Made by a program: the position numbers and the translations under genes. From assembly GCA_018970765.1 (NCBI GenBank), contig JAGWVT010000024.1:1-35333 (forward strand): a stretch of DNA of 35,333 bases, read 5' to 3'. Within the stretch, counting starts at the first letter, position 1, and every line of letters begins with the position of its first letter. The notes under the pieces were generated by a model that searched no databases, was not told where the DNA came from, and worked only from the letters and a program-made list of their open reading frames with translations. This document shows, in pieces, positions 1 to 8,280 of the stretch. This DNA is from Actinomycetales bacterium (GTDB taxonomy: Bacteria; Actinomycetota; Actinomycetes; S36-B12).

Positions 1-1602
1 AGCGTTGTGGTTGAAGGTGAACACATCACCTTTGTCGGCCCCGAGGTTGACGCGCGAAGGTGCGCTCCACCTGACGCCGAGATCGTCAACCTGCAGGGCG
101 GCATGCTGCTGCCGGGATTCGTCGACGGGCACGACCACTTTGCGACATTGGCCGTGACCAAGTTGGGCGTGGACATGAGTGGGATCAATGGCAAGGACGC
201 CATTCTGGCAAAGATTCGTGACTTCGTCCGAGCGCATCCCGGTGAGCACGTCTATCGCGGATTCGGGTGGTACCCGGGATCTTTCGCGGAATCGTCACCT
301 CGACGCGAGTGGCTCGATGAGATCACAGGCGACATTCCGATGGTGGTCAACTCGGCAGACTCACATGACCTGTGGTTCAACACGGCCGCGATGCGCCTAG
401 CGGGTATCTCGGCGAGCACGCCTGACCCCGAACCCAATCAATACTACGTTCGCGACAGCGATGGGGTGCCAACTGGCCACGCCCTGGAGGGCGCTGCGCT
501 GATCCCGATCCTGGCGGCGGTTGGCACCTTCACCGTGGACTGCTTTCGACAGGCCCAGGCGCTCACCCTGGATCAAGCGCCCTCGTATGGCATCACCTCT
601 TATTTTGAGGCGGGTGCCTTCATGGGCGAGACGTCCGCAGACTCCGAACCGATCTATGCCGATTTCATCGAACGTGATCTAGCCGGAGCCCTCGATGTTC
701 GCATCGCTGGGTCGTACTGGACGCGGTCACCCACTGACGATCCGCAGCAGATTGCAGTGGCACTCACTGATTGGCATGCACGCCTGCGTTCCCCGCATGT
801 CTCGATCGCGCACTGCAAGATGTGGTCGGACGGCGTGTTGTTCAGTGGAGGCTCCCTGCTCCTGCAACCCACCTGTGGGCCGAGCCCTTCAGTGGGTCGC
901 ATGACATTTGAGGGGGACCAGATTGCCGCGATCGTTTGCGCCGTGCAGGAGGCAGGCTTCGACATGCATATCCATGTCGACGGTGACGGATCGGTACGCA
1001 CGGTGTTGGACGCCATTGAAGCGGTCCAGCGCCAGATCGGACGTGGCGACTCTCGCCATCTCATCTGCCATAACACGCTCGTTGATCCTGATGACCTACC
1101 CCGCTTTGCCGCAATGGGCGTGCTTGCCAACGGCACGCCGCTATGGGGTACGGATTATCATGGGCAATACCGTCAGATCTATACCGATCTGCTCGGTGTT
1201 GATCGCGTTGAGGAACGGCTCTTTCCCTATGGCGACCTCGTTCGCTCCGGCGCAATCGTGACCTATGGTGCCGATCTGCCTGGTGTCGATGTCCCAGAGG
1301 TACCTCCACTGATCCAGATCGAAGCCCTGCTCACCCGTAAACGCCCTGGCTTTGCCGACGATGCTCCGTTGGTGGCACGTCAGCGAATCGGCCTGCACGA
1401 TGCCCTGCGCGGGTACACCGTCAACGGGGCCTACCAACTGCGCATGGAAGATCGCATCGGCTCTATCACCGTTGGCAAACGAGCCGATCTCGTCATGTTG
1501 GGGGCCAACCTCTTCCAGGTTTCTCCGCAAGAGGTTCATCAGGTGCCGGTCCAGCTCACGTTGATGGATGGTCGCGTGACCTTCGCTGGCCGCGGTGGGT
1601 GA
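1..1602 (+). CDS. Amidohydrolase family protein (YtcJ-like), 5' end outside window
   Basis: Metal-dependent TIM-barrel amidohydrolase of the YtcJ-like group, hydrolysing C-N bonds of an unidentified substrate in the cytoplasm. Numbering from the first in-window GTG (position 7), the N-terminal beta-sandwich runs into the metal-binding HxH of GHDHF (about residue 42). Further ligand-type motifs are CKMWSDG (~270), HIHVDGDG (~321), CHN (~354) and YGADLP (~420), followed by the usual C-terminal SITVGKRADLVML. Family members normally begin with about 15-25 more residues, and the frame is open back to base 1, so the true start is probably upstream. The stop overlaps the next gene by 4 bp (GTGA), which suggests coupling with the sensor kinase. 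Family assignment is firm; the substrate is unknown. Confidence 0.88.
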   Translation, partial: SVVVEGEHITFVGPEVDARRCAPPDAEIVNLQGGMLLPGFVDGHDHFATLAVTKLGVDMSGINGKDAILAKIRDFVRAHPGEHVYRGFGWYPGSFAESSPRREWLDEITGDIPMVVNSADSHDLWFNTAAMRLAGISASTPDPEPNQYYVRDSDGVPTGHALEGAALIPILAAVGTFTVDCFRQAQALTLDQAPSYGITSYFEAGAFMGETSADSEPIYADFIERDLAGALDVRIAGSYWTRSPTDDPQQIAVALTDWHARLRSPHVSIAHCKMWSDGVLFSGGSLLLQPTCGPSPSVGRMTFEGDQIAAIVCAVQEAGFDMHIHVDGDGSVRTVLDAIEAVQRQIGRGDSRHLICHNTLVDPDDLPRFAAMGVLANGTPLWGTDYHGQYRQIYTDLLGVDRVEERLFPYGDLVRSGAIVTYGADLPGVDVPEVPPLIQIEALLTRKRPGFADDAPLVARQRIGLHDALRGYTVNGAYQLRMEDRIGSITVGKRADLVMLGANLFQVSPQEVHQVPVQLTLMDGRVTFAGRGG

Positions 1603-3449
1603 AAACTAGGCCGCACTCGATCCATTCGCGAAAGTGGTTGGCAACGAAGGACGTGAGCTGGGTGAATCCGCTGCACGCGATACGCGCTGCTTTCGACCCC
1701 CCCAAGGTCCCGTCTCGTTCGCGACTGGATTCGCTGCTCGGTAGTAGTAGTGCGTTGTCGTTGCCGGTGATCGCTGCGTTCCTGGTGGTCGGGTTCACGT
1801 TGAGTTATGCCTACTTGAAGCTAATCACCGATGACACCTGGCTGCCGACCGGAATGCGAGCACTGGCCACGCTTCTGCTTCCGTGCGCACTGCTACTGGG
1901 CGTGAAAACCATTGCTGACCGCCGCGGCTGGGTCAGACCCAGAGTCGTACTTGTCCTCGTGGTGTTGTCCTGCGCCAGCGTGCTGCGCTCGCCAATCGGT
2001 ACAAGCGTGATTGCCGAAGGGGGTGCCGTGCGCAGTGTTGAGGCGAACCCTCTAGGGCGCACGGTGACCTCACTTCTGGTCACCCTGGCCATCACGCTCA
2101 CGGTCGGTGTGGCCGTGCAGCTGGCCCGCGAGCGCAGCCAGGCGCGCATGGTGCTGCTGGCCGAGCAGGCGCGACTGCGCGAACTGGTTGACACTATGGA
2201 TGAGGACCGCAGGCGGGCAGAAGTGGAATTGCGCGGCCGCGCGATCGACCTGCTCGAACCTTCGATTTCCGAGATTCGAATACTCCTCGAGGGCGAGCTC
2301 TCCGCGGAGGCCTCTCGCGCGGTCTCCGCTCGCATCACCGAGGTCGTGGACGAGGTTGTGCGCCCGACTTCGCGGGAACTTGCCGTTTCCCCGTCTATCG
2401 CTCTGAAGTCCCTCGAAGTTCAGCGACCCACCTCACTTCGGTGGTTCACTGACAGCCTCGACGTCACGAAGGCGATCCGGCCAGGCCCGGTCTGGGTGCT
2501 GGGTTGGATCATCGTGACGCCGGGCCTGTTCGTCATCGGGCCGGACTGGCCGGTGGTCAGGTTGGCCTTTGTGGCGAGCCTGGGCGTCATGCTCCTGCTC
2601 TACACCGTCAAGAAAGCCTGGCCGAAGCGAGCTCGTCGACTGCCGGTAGCACGGGGCCTTGGTGTTCTGGCGTTGATCTACCTGGTCAGTGTTGGGGTTG
2701 TTCAATCGATGATCCAGCAGGGCGGGAGCATGCTGGCGGGCCGCGCTTCGTGGTCAGGAACTTCATGGAGGGGGGTTGCGCTTTGGGTGAGCCTTGCCTT
2801 CATCGTGTCAGTGTTGGCGATGTTGGACGAGCATGGGCGCCAGAATCGTGCGAGCCTGAGTGAGGTCAATGTCGAACTCCAGGAGCTGGTTGCGCGCTTG
2901 CGCCGAGAGGCATGGCTGCGCCACCGCATAGTGGCCCATGCCGTCCATGGTCCGGTGCAATCTGCGCTCGTCTCCACTGCGATGCGGCTTTCGGCACATG
3001 AGCGAACCGCATACTCGGTCAATGACGCACGTCGGCGACTCGAGCAGGCGCTCACAGCGATCGAACAGGACCACCATGAGACCCCGAATATCGATCATGC
3101 GCTGGGTGACCTCATCAGCCTCTGGAAGCCAACTGTCGACATCAGAGCCGATGTAGGGCCGACCGCTAGGTCACGCCTAGCCGAAACCTCTGGACTACGC
3201 CGATGCGTGATCGAGATCTGCCGAGAAGCGACCAGCAATGCGATCAGGCATGGCAAGGCCACGGTCGTTGAGATTTCCTTGGTCAGGAAGGGCGACTCGA
3301 TCCTCGTGAGCGTTTCGGATGACGGCGTTGGCTTGCCGGCCAGCCCGGTTGCAGGGCTTGGCACCCAGATGCTTCATGACATTGGCCTGCGCTGGACCCT
3401 CATCAACAGGCCCGAAGGGGGAGCGGAGCTCACTGTCCACGTGGTCTGA
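1599..3449 (+). CDS. Membrane sensor histidine kinase (HisKA_3-like / HATPase_c)
   Basis: Two-component sensor kinase. About eight hydrophobic segments are visible in two blocks (roughly residues 45-180 and 295-420), separated by a charged coiled-coil-like stretch (~180-260). A second coiled coil leads into a dimerisation/phosphoacceptor-like helix with AVHGPVQSAL; His450 is the probable phosphoacceptor, in a layout like the LHDGxQQ motif of NarX/DesK-type kinases. The ATPase domain has an N box (EATSNAIRHG, ~541), G1 (DDGVGL, ~574) and G2 (GLGTQM, ~587). The GTG at 1599 overlaps the preceding stop (GTGA). An in-frame GTG at 1662 has GAAGGA about 10 nt upstream and is an alternative start. 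The response regulator follows, so the two probably form a pair. The signal sensed cannot be read from sequence. Confidence 0.85.
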   Translation: MKTRPHSIHSRKWLATKDVSWVNPLHAIRAAFDPPKVPSRSRLDSLLGSSSALSLPVIAAFLVVGFTLSYAYLKLITDDTWLPTGMRALATLLLPCALLLGVKTIADRRGWVRPRVVLVLVVLSCASVLRSPIGTSVIAEGGAVRSVEANPLGRTVTSLLVTLAITLTVGVAVQLARERSQARMVLLAEQARLRELVDTMDEDRRRAEVELRGRAIDLLEPSISEIRILLEGELSAEASRAVSARITEVVDEVVRPTSRELAVSPSIALKSLEVQRPTSLRWFTDSLDVTKAIRPGPVWVLGWIIVTPGLFVIGPDWPVVRLAFVASLGVMLLLYTVKKAWPKRARRLPVARGLGVLALIYLVSVGVVQSMIQQGGSMLAGRASWSGTSWRGVALWVSLAFIVSVLAMLDEHGRQNRASLSEVNVELQELVARLRREAWLRHRIVAHAVHGPVQSALVSTAMRLSAHERTAYSVNDARRRLEQALTAIEQDHHETPNIDHALGDLISLWKPTVDIRADVGPTARSRLAETSGLRRCVIEICREATSNAIRHGKATVVEISLVRKGDSILVSVSDDGVGLPASPVAGLGTQMLHDIGLRWTLINRPEGGAELTVHVV

Positions 3450-3460
3450 TTCGGGTTCGA

Positions 3461-3480
3461 ATGTTCCGATGGAGGAACAT
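3461..3480. promoter_or_regulatory. Inverted repeat ATGTTCC-N6-GGAACAT upstream of response regulator
   Basis: A perfect 7-bp inverted repeat with a 6-bp spacer. It ends 41 nt before the chosen regulator start at 3520. The same GTTCC-N6-GGAACAT motif recurs at 4209-4226, 42 nt before the chosen start of the BspA-like gene. It is a candidate operator for the adjacent LuxR-type regulator, implying autoregulation. Confidence 0.55.
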
Positions 3481-3519
3481 CTCGGCGGCCAAGTGGCGAT
3501 CCAATGCGACCATGGTGGG

Positions 3520-4173
3520 ATGGTCGGGCAGGGGCGAACGGTGCTCGTGGTCGAAGACGACCGGCTAACCCTCGGCCTACTCGCGGAGATCCTCACCCAG
3601 GCCGGATTCGTTGTGGGCGCGGCAGGCTCAGCCGCTCAAGCCCAGGTCATGTGGAATCGGATGGATCCCGATGCTGTCGTGCTTGACGTGGATCTGGGTC
3701 CGGGGGTGAACGGGTTCGACCTTGCCGACGCATTCTTGGCGCAGACGCCGTCCCTCGCCGTGCTGTTCCTCTCGAACCTGCCCGACGCGCGATTCGCAGG
3801 TCGCAATCCCGCCTCTCTTCCGAAGGGTGTCGGGTACGTGCGCAAGGACCAGATCTCTGAGCCGATGGTGCTCGTGGTGGCACTTGATGGAGTTCTTCGC
3901 GGCTCGCTGCCCAACACCCCTCGCCAAGACCTCGATCCTGGGCGGCCGATGGCTGAACTCTCGCGCACCCAGATCGAAGTGCTGCGCATGGTGGCCCTCG
4001 GCATGTCGAATCAGCAGATTGCGGCTGAACGGGGTACCTCGACGAGGGCGGTGCGCAACGTGCTGAGTCGCAGCATGGTGCTCATTGGTGTTGACATCAC
4101 CGATGAGGGCAATGCCCGGGTAGTCGCCGCTCGCGAGTTCATCCGAGCAGCAGGCCTGCCGAACTCCCCTTAA
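3520..4173 (+). CDS. Response regulator, receiver + LuxR-type HTH (NarL/FixJ-like)
   Basis: DNA-binding response regulator of about 217 residues, the usual NarL size. The receiver begins at TVLVVEDDR (acidic pair). Asp56 in VVLDVDL is the likely phosphoacceptor, followed by LFLSNL (the Ser/Thr switch position) and YVRKDQ (conserved Lys). The C-terminal LuxR-type HTH reads LSRTQIEVLRMVALGMSNQQI. The start at 3520 gives a normal receiver N terminus and places the inverted repeat 3461-3480 upstream; ATG 3469 lies inside that repeat and is an alternative start. Neither has a strong ribosome site. The gene follows the histidine kinase by 70 bp and precedes a gene carrying the same inverted repeat, so it probably controls itself and the BspA-like protein. 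Confidence 0.85.
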   Translation: MVGQGRTVLVVEDDRLTLGLLAEILTQAGFVVGAAGSAAQAQVMWNRMDPDAVVLDVDLGPGVNGFDLADAFLAQTPSLAVLFLSNLPDARFAGRNPASLPKGVGYVRKDQISEPMVLVVALDGVLRGSLPNTPRQDLDPGRPMAELSRTQIEVLRMVALGMSNQQIAAERGTSTRAVRNVLSRSMVLIGVDITDEGNARVVAAREFIRAAGLPNSP

Positions 4174-4175
4174 TT

Positions 4176-4201
4176 GGCGTCATGGGCGTCATGGGCGTCA
4201 T
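4176..4201. repeat. Three tandem 9-bp units GGGCGTCAT
   Basis: Just after the response-regulator stop, the unit (G)GGCGTCAT is repeated three times (first copy one base short). It sits 8 bp before the inverted repeat of the next gene. It could be a regulator half-site array or simple slippage; no function can be assigned. Confidence 0.6.
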
Positions 4202-4208
4202 CGGCAAC

Positions 4209-4226
4209 GTTCCACATGCGGAACAT
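4209..4226. promoter_or_regulatory. Inverted repeat GTTCC-N6-GGAACAT upstream of BspA-like gene
   Basis: The 5-bp arms GTTCC/GGAAC and the 6-bp spacer match those of the repeat at 3461-3480, as does the trailing AT, with a different spacer sequence (ACATGC versus GATGGA). Identical architecture and near-identical distance to the downstream start (42 versus 41 nt) support one shared DNA-binding protein. Confidence 0.55.
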
Positions 4227-4266
4227 TTGACGGCTTCAGGTGAGACAGGGTTCGTACGTTGCGCGT

Positions 4267-6501
4267 ATGGGACTGGTGGACGTCGACTTTGGACTAGTAG
4301 CAAGAGCCAGACTTCGTGGCCGCGGTGGTTGGCCGGTGGCGGGCCTGCTGTGCATGGCTCTGGTGACGATAGGCCTTGTGTCGGTCCACGCACCCAACGC
4401 GCGTGCGGTGGTGACGGGGGCGACCTTCGATGACGGCACCTTCACATGGACCTTCGACACGAGCGGCTTGCCGGAAACCGCATCCATAACCGAATGCGCC
4501 ATTACGAGCGGAGGGGGACCGTGCTCTGGAGCCGTCACGATCCCCTCGTCGGTGACTGACAGCAGCGTTTCGCCCCCGGTGACCTACACGGTGACCGAGA
4601 TAGCCCCGTCAGCGGTCTGGGGACCACCAATCGTCTTCGCCAACAACACGAGCATCACGTCGGTGGTCATTCCCAACACGGTGACATCCATCGGCGCCTA
4701 TGCCTTCTACGGTGCGACTGCGCTGACCTCCGTCACGTTCGGCACGGGAGTCACGTCAATCGGGACCGCGGCCTTCTCTGGCGACACGGCCCTCACCTCG
4801 GCGACCATTCCCGCAGGTGTCACCACAATCTCCGACAGCGTGTTCTACGGTGACACCGCGCTCACGACCGTGACCCTCCCTGCCGGCCTCACGACCATCA
4901 TCGGCAACGCCTTCAGGGAGTCGGGCCTGACATCCATCAGCATTCCCAACAGTGTCACCTCTATCGGTGCCAGTGCCTTCCAGGATGCGGCGAATCTCGC
5001 CACGGTCAACTTTGGATCGGGCCTCGCTTCCGTCGGCGCAGGAACGTGGACGGGAACTGCCGTCACGTCCGTGACGCTCGCTCCGGGCACGACGTCGTTC
5101 GACGCCTCGTGGTTCAGTGGCATGAACGCCCTCTCTACTGTGAGCATCCCGAGCAGCGTGACCGCGATCCCCAACGACGCGTTCAACGGCAAGCCGCTCA
5201 CCACGGTCACCCTCCCGTCCGGACTGGTCTCCATCGGCGCTCGAGCCTTCCAAGGCACCTCCCTCACATCCGTCCAGATTCCAAGCACGGTTACCTCCAT
5301 TGGCAACGACGCGTTCTTCATTTCATTCCTGTTGTCGTCAATCACCTTCAAGGGTGCCCCACCGGCCAGCGTTGGAACGAACATCTTCTACCTCGCCCCC
5401 GCAACGAGCATCCTCATTCCAAGAGGGCTCGGTTGGCCGGCTCCGCCGGCTCCCTTCGATGGAATCCCGACGGAGTACGCGACTCCTGAGCCCACGCCCG
5501 CGCCGCCCGCACCGCCCGGGCCTGCGCCTGCCCCCGAGGTGACATCAGACCCGAGTTCACCAGTGGTGGTTGCGCCTGCCGACAGTCTGGCGCCGGTCAC
5601 GGGAGCAGTTGGTAACGGCCTGCCGCCAACTGCGGTAAAGCCTGGCAGTTCGATCCTGCTCGTCGGCGGTCAACCCGTGCCTGTTGTGGTGGCACCGGCA
5701 GCCGGCCCTCGACCAACCTCAGTCGTGGCTGCGGGTCCGGGTTTCACTGCTTCATTCGGCGGTGTGGCCGATGACGGCACTCCCCTGGCTCTGGGCGCAT
5801 CCGGTGCGCTTGTCGTGCAGTCGGTACAGCAGACCACCGCCAGCAAGCTTCCCGTGACGCGTGCCCAGGTGCGCTCGAAGGATGGGCGCGAAAGGGCGTT
5901 GACCGGTACGGATGCGATGTCCGCGGTACCTGTCGTCAAAGCGTCAGGGAAAGGCTTCCTTGCGGGCTCAACAATCAGGTTCTACGTACTGCCAGATCTC
6001 CTCATGGGCGGCCTCGTCGCGGACGGCACTGGTGCGTTCGCTGGGAGTGTGCCTGTACCCGCTGGGATCCCGCCGGGTTCGCGGGCATTGCAGATGAACG
6101 GTTACGCCCCTGACGGATCGGTGCGGAGCCTGTCAATGGGAATCATCGTGACTCCTGCGGGGGTCGAGGCTGGCCTGAATCGCCAGACCGCGAACGTGTA
6201 CTTCGCACCGATGTCTGCGCAGATCACCGCGCAGGGCAGTGCGCTGCTGCGCAACTTGATAAGCGCAACCGGCTCGCAGGCGTCAATGACGCGGATTGTG
6301 GGTTTCGTGCCCGCTACTCGCACAGATGCAGGTGGTCCCGTGCTTGCGCTGGCTCGCGCTGAAGCTGTCAGCGCCTACCTTCGGTCCCTGGGACTGCGAG
6401 GACCGATCCAGGTGCGCGCCCAAGTGGCGGCGGCGGAACTCGGCAGGGAGGCACGACGGGCAGCAGTGTCGATAGTGCCATCTGCACCGCGCCCAAGTTG
6501 A
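4267..6501 (+). CDS. Secreted BspA-like leucine-rich-repeat protein with OmpA-like C terminus
   Basis: Probable exported surface protein of 744 residues. The N terminus has a basic stretch (ARARLRGRGG), a hydrophobic core (VAGLLCMALVTIGLV) and a signal-peptidase-like site at NARA. Residues ~90-400 are BspA/LRR_5-type repeats of ~23 residues of the form LTSVTIPxxVTSIGxxAFxG. A Pro/Ala-rich linker (~410-440) leads to a region of unclear fold. The last ~110 residues (NVYFAPMSAQITAQG, then LARAEAVSAYLRSLG and ARRAAVSI) follow the pattern of the OmpA-like peptidoglycan-associating domain. LRR_5 proteins are often adhesins; attachment to the wall through the C-terminal domain is inferred. ATG 4267 is chosen for signal-peptide fit and operator spacing; GTG 4240 is possible. 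Confidence 0.75.
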   Translation: MGLVDVDFGLVARARLRGRGGWPVAGLLCMALVTIGLVSVHAPNARAVVTGATFDDGTFTWTFDTSGLPETASITECAITSGGGPCSGAVTIPSSVTDSSVSPPVTYTVTEIAPSAVWGPPIVFANNTSITSVVIPNTVTSIGAYAFYGATALTSVTFGTGVTSIGTAAFSGDTALTSATIPAGVTTISDSVFYGDTALTTVTLPAGLTTIIGNAFRESGLTSISIPNSVTSIGASAFQDAANLATVNFGSGLASVGAGTWTGTAVTSVTLAPGTTSFDASWFSGMNALSTVSIPSSVTAIPNDAFNGKPLTTVTLPSGLVSIGARAFQGTSLTSVQIPSTVTSIGNDAFFISFLLSSITFKGAPPASVGTNIFYLAPATSILIPRGLGWPAPPAPFDGIPTEYATPEPTPAPPAPPGPAPAPEVTSDPSSPVVVAPADSLAPVTGAVGNGLPPTAVKPGSSILLVGGQPVPVVVAPAAGPRPTSVVAAGPGFTASFGGVADDGTPLALGASGALVVQSVQQTTASKLPVTRAQVRSKDGRERALTGTDAMSAVPVVKASGKGFLAGSTIRFYVLPDLLMGGLVADGTGAFAGSVPVPAGIPPGSRALQMNGYAPDGSVRSLSMGIIVTPAGVEAGLNRQTANVYFAPMSAQITAQGSALLRNLISATGSQASMTRIVGFVPATRTDAGGPVLALARAEAVSAYLRSLGLRGPIQVRAQVAAAELGREARRAAVSIVPSAPRPS

Positions 6502-6536
6502 TCAGAACGGACGTCATTCGGGGTTAAAGTTTCGGC

Positions 6537-8147
6537 ATGGCCGGTGAGAACCTGGCGCACGTAGAGGATGTTGAATCCATGCGCCAGCCCGCGGCAACTG
6601 CGGCGGCTGCTTCTCACGATTCGCTACCCGCAGGCGGTCAGTTCGCCGGTCGGCCTGCGGTCCAGGCCCCCCCTGCGCAATTGCCCAGGGGTATCACCTC
6701 GCAGCGTGCCCATGAGGCGTACCAAGCCCATCGGGCAGAACGCATGCAATGGCGTGGTGAGAACACCAAGGGCTTCGATTCGTCGCAGATGGGTAATGGC
6801 ATGCTCGACGCGGCCGCGAGCTCGCTGGCTCATGAAGCGGGCGATGACACCAATGAGATGGGCTTGAAGTCCGGGGTCAAAGGTGGCGGTGTCGCGGCAC
6901 AGGCGGCAGATCTTGGATTGAGCCTTAGTCATGTCGCGCCGGTCAGTCCGATCGGCAGTGCGCTTGCCGCCAAGGGCTTGATCCGTGATGCCGCTGATGC
7001 GTACCGAGAGCGCGACGGTGGAGCGCATATTGAGCCGATCGCACGTGTGCAACACGACACCAGGCAAGAGGTCAATGCGGTGCGCGAGCAGTACGCCGCT
7101 GCTGAGGAGTTTCGCAAGAAGCACGCGAGTGAGCCCCGAACAGCAGAGAACGCCGACATGCATGATCTTGCTGGCAAACTCCGTGGCAGGGCGAACATCG
7201 CGAAGGCCCGTGTCGGTGTGCTGGGTGGAATGCGCGTTGATGCTGCCAAGCGCGACCAGGGCATGAACAGCAACCCGGTACGTGAAATGACCAAGAGTCA
7301 GCAGGAGAACTTCGATGCGATGGCGGCCGACCCGTCCAAACGCGAACCTGGCTTTGCCGACTTCGTGGGAACCACCGCGCAGGGTGTGCGCGGTTCCTCG
7401 GAAGCACTGGAGATCGCCTCGCTGTCCCAGATCCCTCTGGCGGGGAACACGCAGAAGTACGTCGCGAGCGGGCAGCGGGCCGCTGCTGCGGTCAGTCACG
7501 CTTCGGACGCCGCAGCCGGGATGGTCTCCCTCGCTGGACCTCAGGCCAAGTTGATCTCCGCTGGCGCGGGTGTTGCCGGAGTGATTGCGGCTAACGCTGG
7601 GCAGGCAGTGGCGGGACCGGCTGCAGCAGCGCAAGACGACCGAGACATGGCTCGGGAGAAGCACGATGCGCTGGATCAGGGCAACGGACTTGAACAGGTT
7701 GCGGAGCGCGGCTTTCGTCCCGCGCACGTCGAGGCGCAGCATCCCGTTCTGCGCACCTTTGAGGACCCAGACAAACGCGGCTACCTCGATCGCATGTCGG
7801 ATTTCGCCTCAAGTACGTGGGGGAAGATCTCCTCCGGTGCCAGCGCAGCCTGGGATGCCACAAAGAGTGGTTTGAGCGCCGCTAAGGATGCCGTGGTCAG
7901 CGGCGCTGAGGCACTTGGTAACGGAGCCGCTGCGGTGGGGCGTGGCATTGCCTCTGGCGCGCAGTACGTGGGGCGTGGCATTGCCTCCGGCGCGCAGTAC
8001 ATGGGCAGTGCGATCGCCAGCGGTGCGCGCTCTGTTGGCGGGGCGGTCGTAGGGGGCATGCGTACGGTCGGCGGCCACCTCATTAATGGTGCCCGAGCAC
8101 TCGGTCGCGGAGTCCGCCGCCTGTTCGGCCGCGGGGCACGAGGGTAG
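6537..8147 (+). CDS. Hypothetical Ala/Gly-rich protein with C-terminal glycine-zipper-like repeats
   Basis: 536-residue protein that I do not recognise. It has no signal peptide. The first ~60 residues are Ala/Pro-rich and probably disordered; the centre (~80-390) is Ala-rich and predicted helical with two long small-residue stretches (around SPIGSALAAKGLI and LISAGAGVAGVIAANAG) that could be membrane-active. From ~420 onward the protein becomes a repeat of small residues (GRGIASGAQY, GSAIASGARSVGGAVVGG) ending in an Arg-rich tail (RALGRGVRRLFGRGARG). The ATG at 6537 has no clear ribosome site. The composition recalls secreted effectors or membrane-inserting proteins, but this is inference only. 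Whether it belongs to the RiPP locus downstream is unknown. Confidence 0.7.
   Translation: MAGENLAHVEDVESMRQPAATAAAASHDSLPAGGQFAGRPAVQAPPAQLPRGITSQRAHEAYQAHRAERMQWRGENTKGFDSSQMGNGMLDAAASSLAHEAGDDTNEMGLKSGVKGGGVAAQAADLGLSLSHVAPVSPIGSALAAKGLIRDAADAYRERDGGAHIEPIARVQHDTRQEVNAVREQYAAAEEFRKKHASEPRTAENADMHDLAGKLRGRANIAKARVGVLGGMRVDAAKRDQGMNSNPVREMTKSQQENFDAMAADPSKREPGFADFVGTTAQGVRGSSEALEIASLSQIPLAGNTQKYVASGQRAAAAVSHASDAAAGMVSLAGPQAKLISAGAGVAGVIAANAGQAVAGPAAAAQDDRDMAREKHDALDQGNGLEQVAERGFRPAHVEAQHPVLRTFEDPDKRGYLDRMSDFASSTWGKISSGASAAWDATKSGLSAAKDAVVSGAEALGNGAAAVGRGIASGAQYVGRGIASGAQYMGSAIASGARSVGGAVVGGMRTVGGHLINGARALGRGVRRLFGRGARG
7935..8000 (+). repeat. 33-bp tandem duplication inside the 6537-8147 gene
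   Basis: Two adjacent 33-bp units, differing by one synonymous base, encode the 11-residue unit VGRGIASGAQY twice. A degenerate third unit (MGSAIASGARS) follows. This is recent repeat expansion in the glycine-zipper-like tail. Confidence 0.8.
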
Positions 8148-8156
8148 TTGAGTTCT

Positions 8157-8203
8157 GGGTTAGTCGAGCACGGGGTTAGTCGAGCACGGGGTTAGTCGAG
8201 CAC
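8157..8203. repeat. Three tandem 16-bp units GGGTTAGTCGAGCACG upstream of ycaO gene
   Basis: Two perfect 16-bp units and a third of 15 bp lie between the stop of the Ala/Gly-rich gene and the YcaO gene, about 77 bp before the YcaO start. They may be an iterated regulator site for the RiPP cyclodehydratase or a neutral slippage array. Confidence 0.7.
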
Positions 8204-8268
8204 CTGGCACATCGCTCGCGTCATCAACGTCTTGGGGACGCGGACACCACATCTGGGTGGGGCGCACC

Positions 8269-8274
8269 TATGCT
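8269..8274 (+). promoter_or_regulatory. -10 box TATGCT placing the ycaO start at GTG 8281
   Basis: TATGCT ends 6 nt before GTG 8281. The same leaderless arrangement occurs at several other genes in this window. It favours 8281 over the in-frame GTG at 8257 as the true start. Confidence 0.45.
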
Positions 8275-8280
8275 GCGACT

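Noticed and set aside
1740-1752. GTAGTAGTAGT microsatellite
   Set aside because: Short in-frame repeat within the kinase N terminus; likely incidental.
6624-7742. Long minus-strand frame (372 aa) opposite the Ala/Gly-rich gene
   Set aside because: Shadow frame in GC-rich DNA with no domain-like pattern; the plus strand has the coherent repeat-containing protein.
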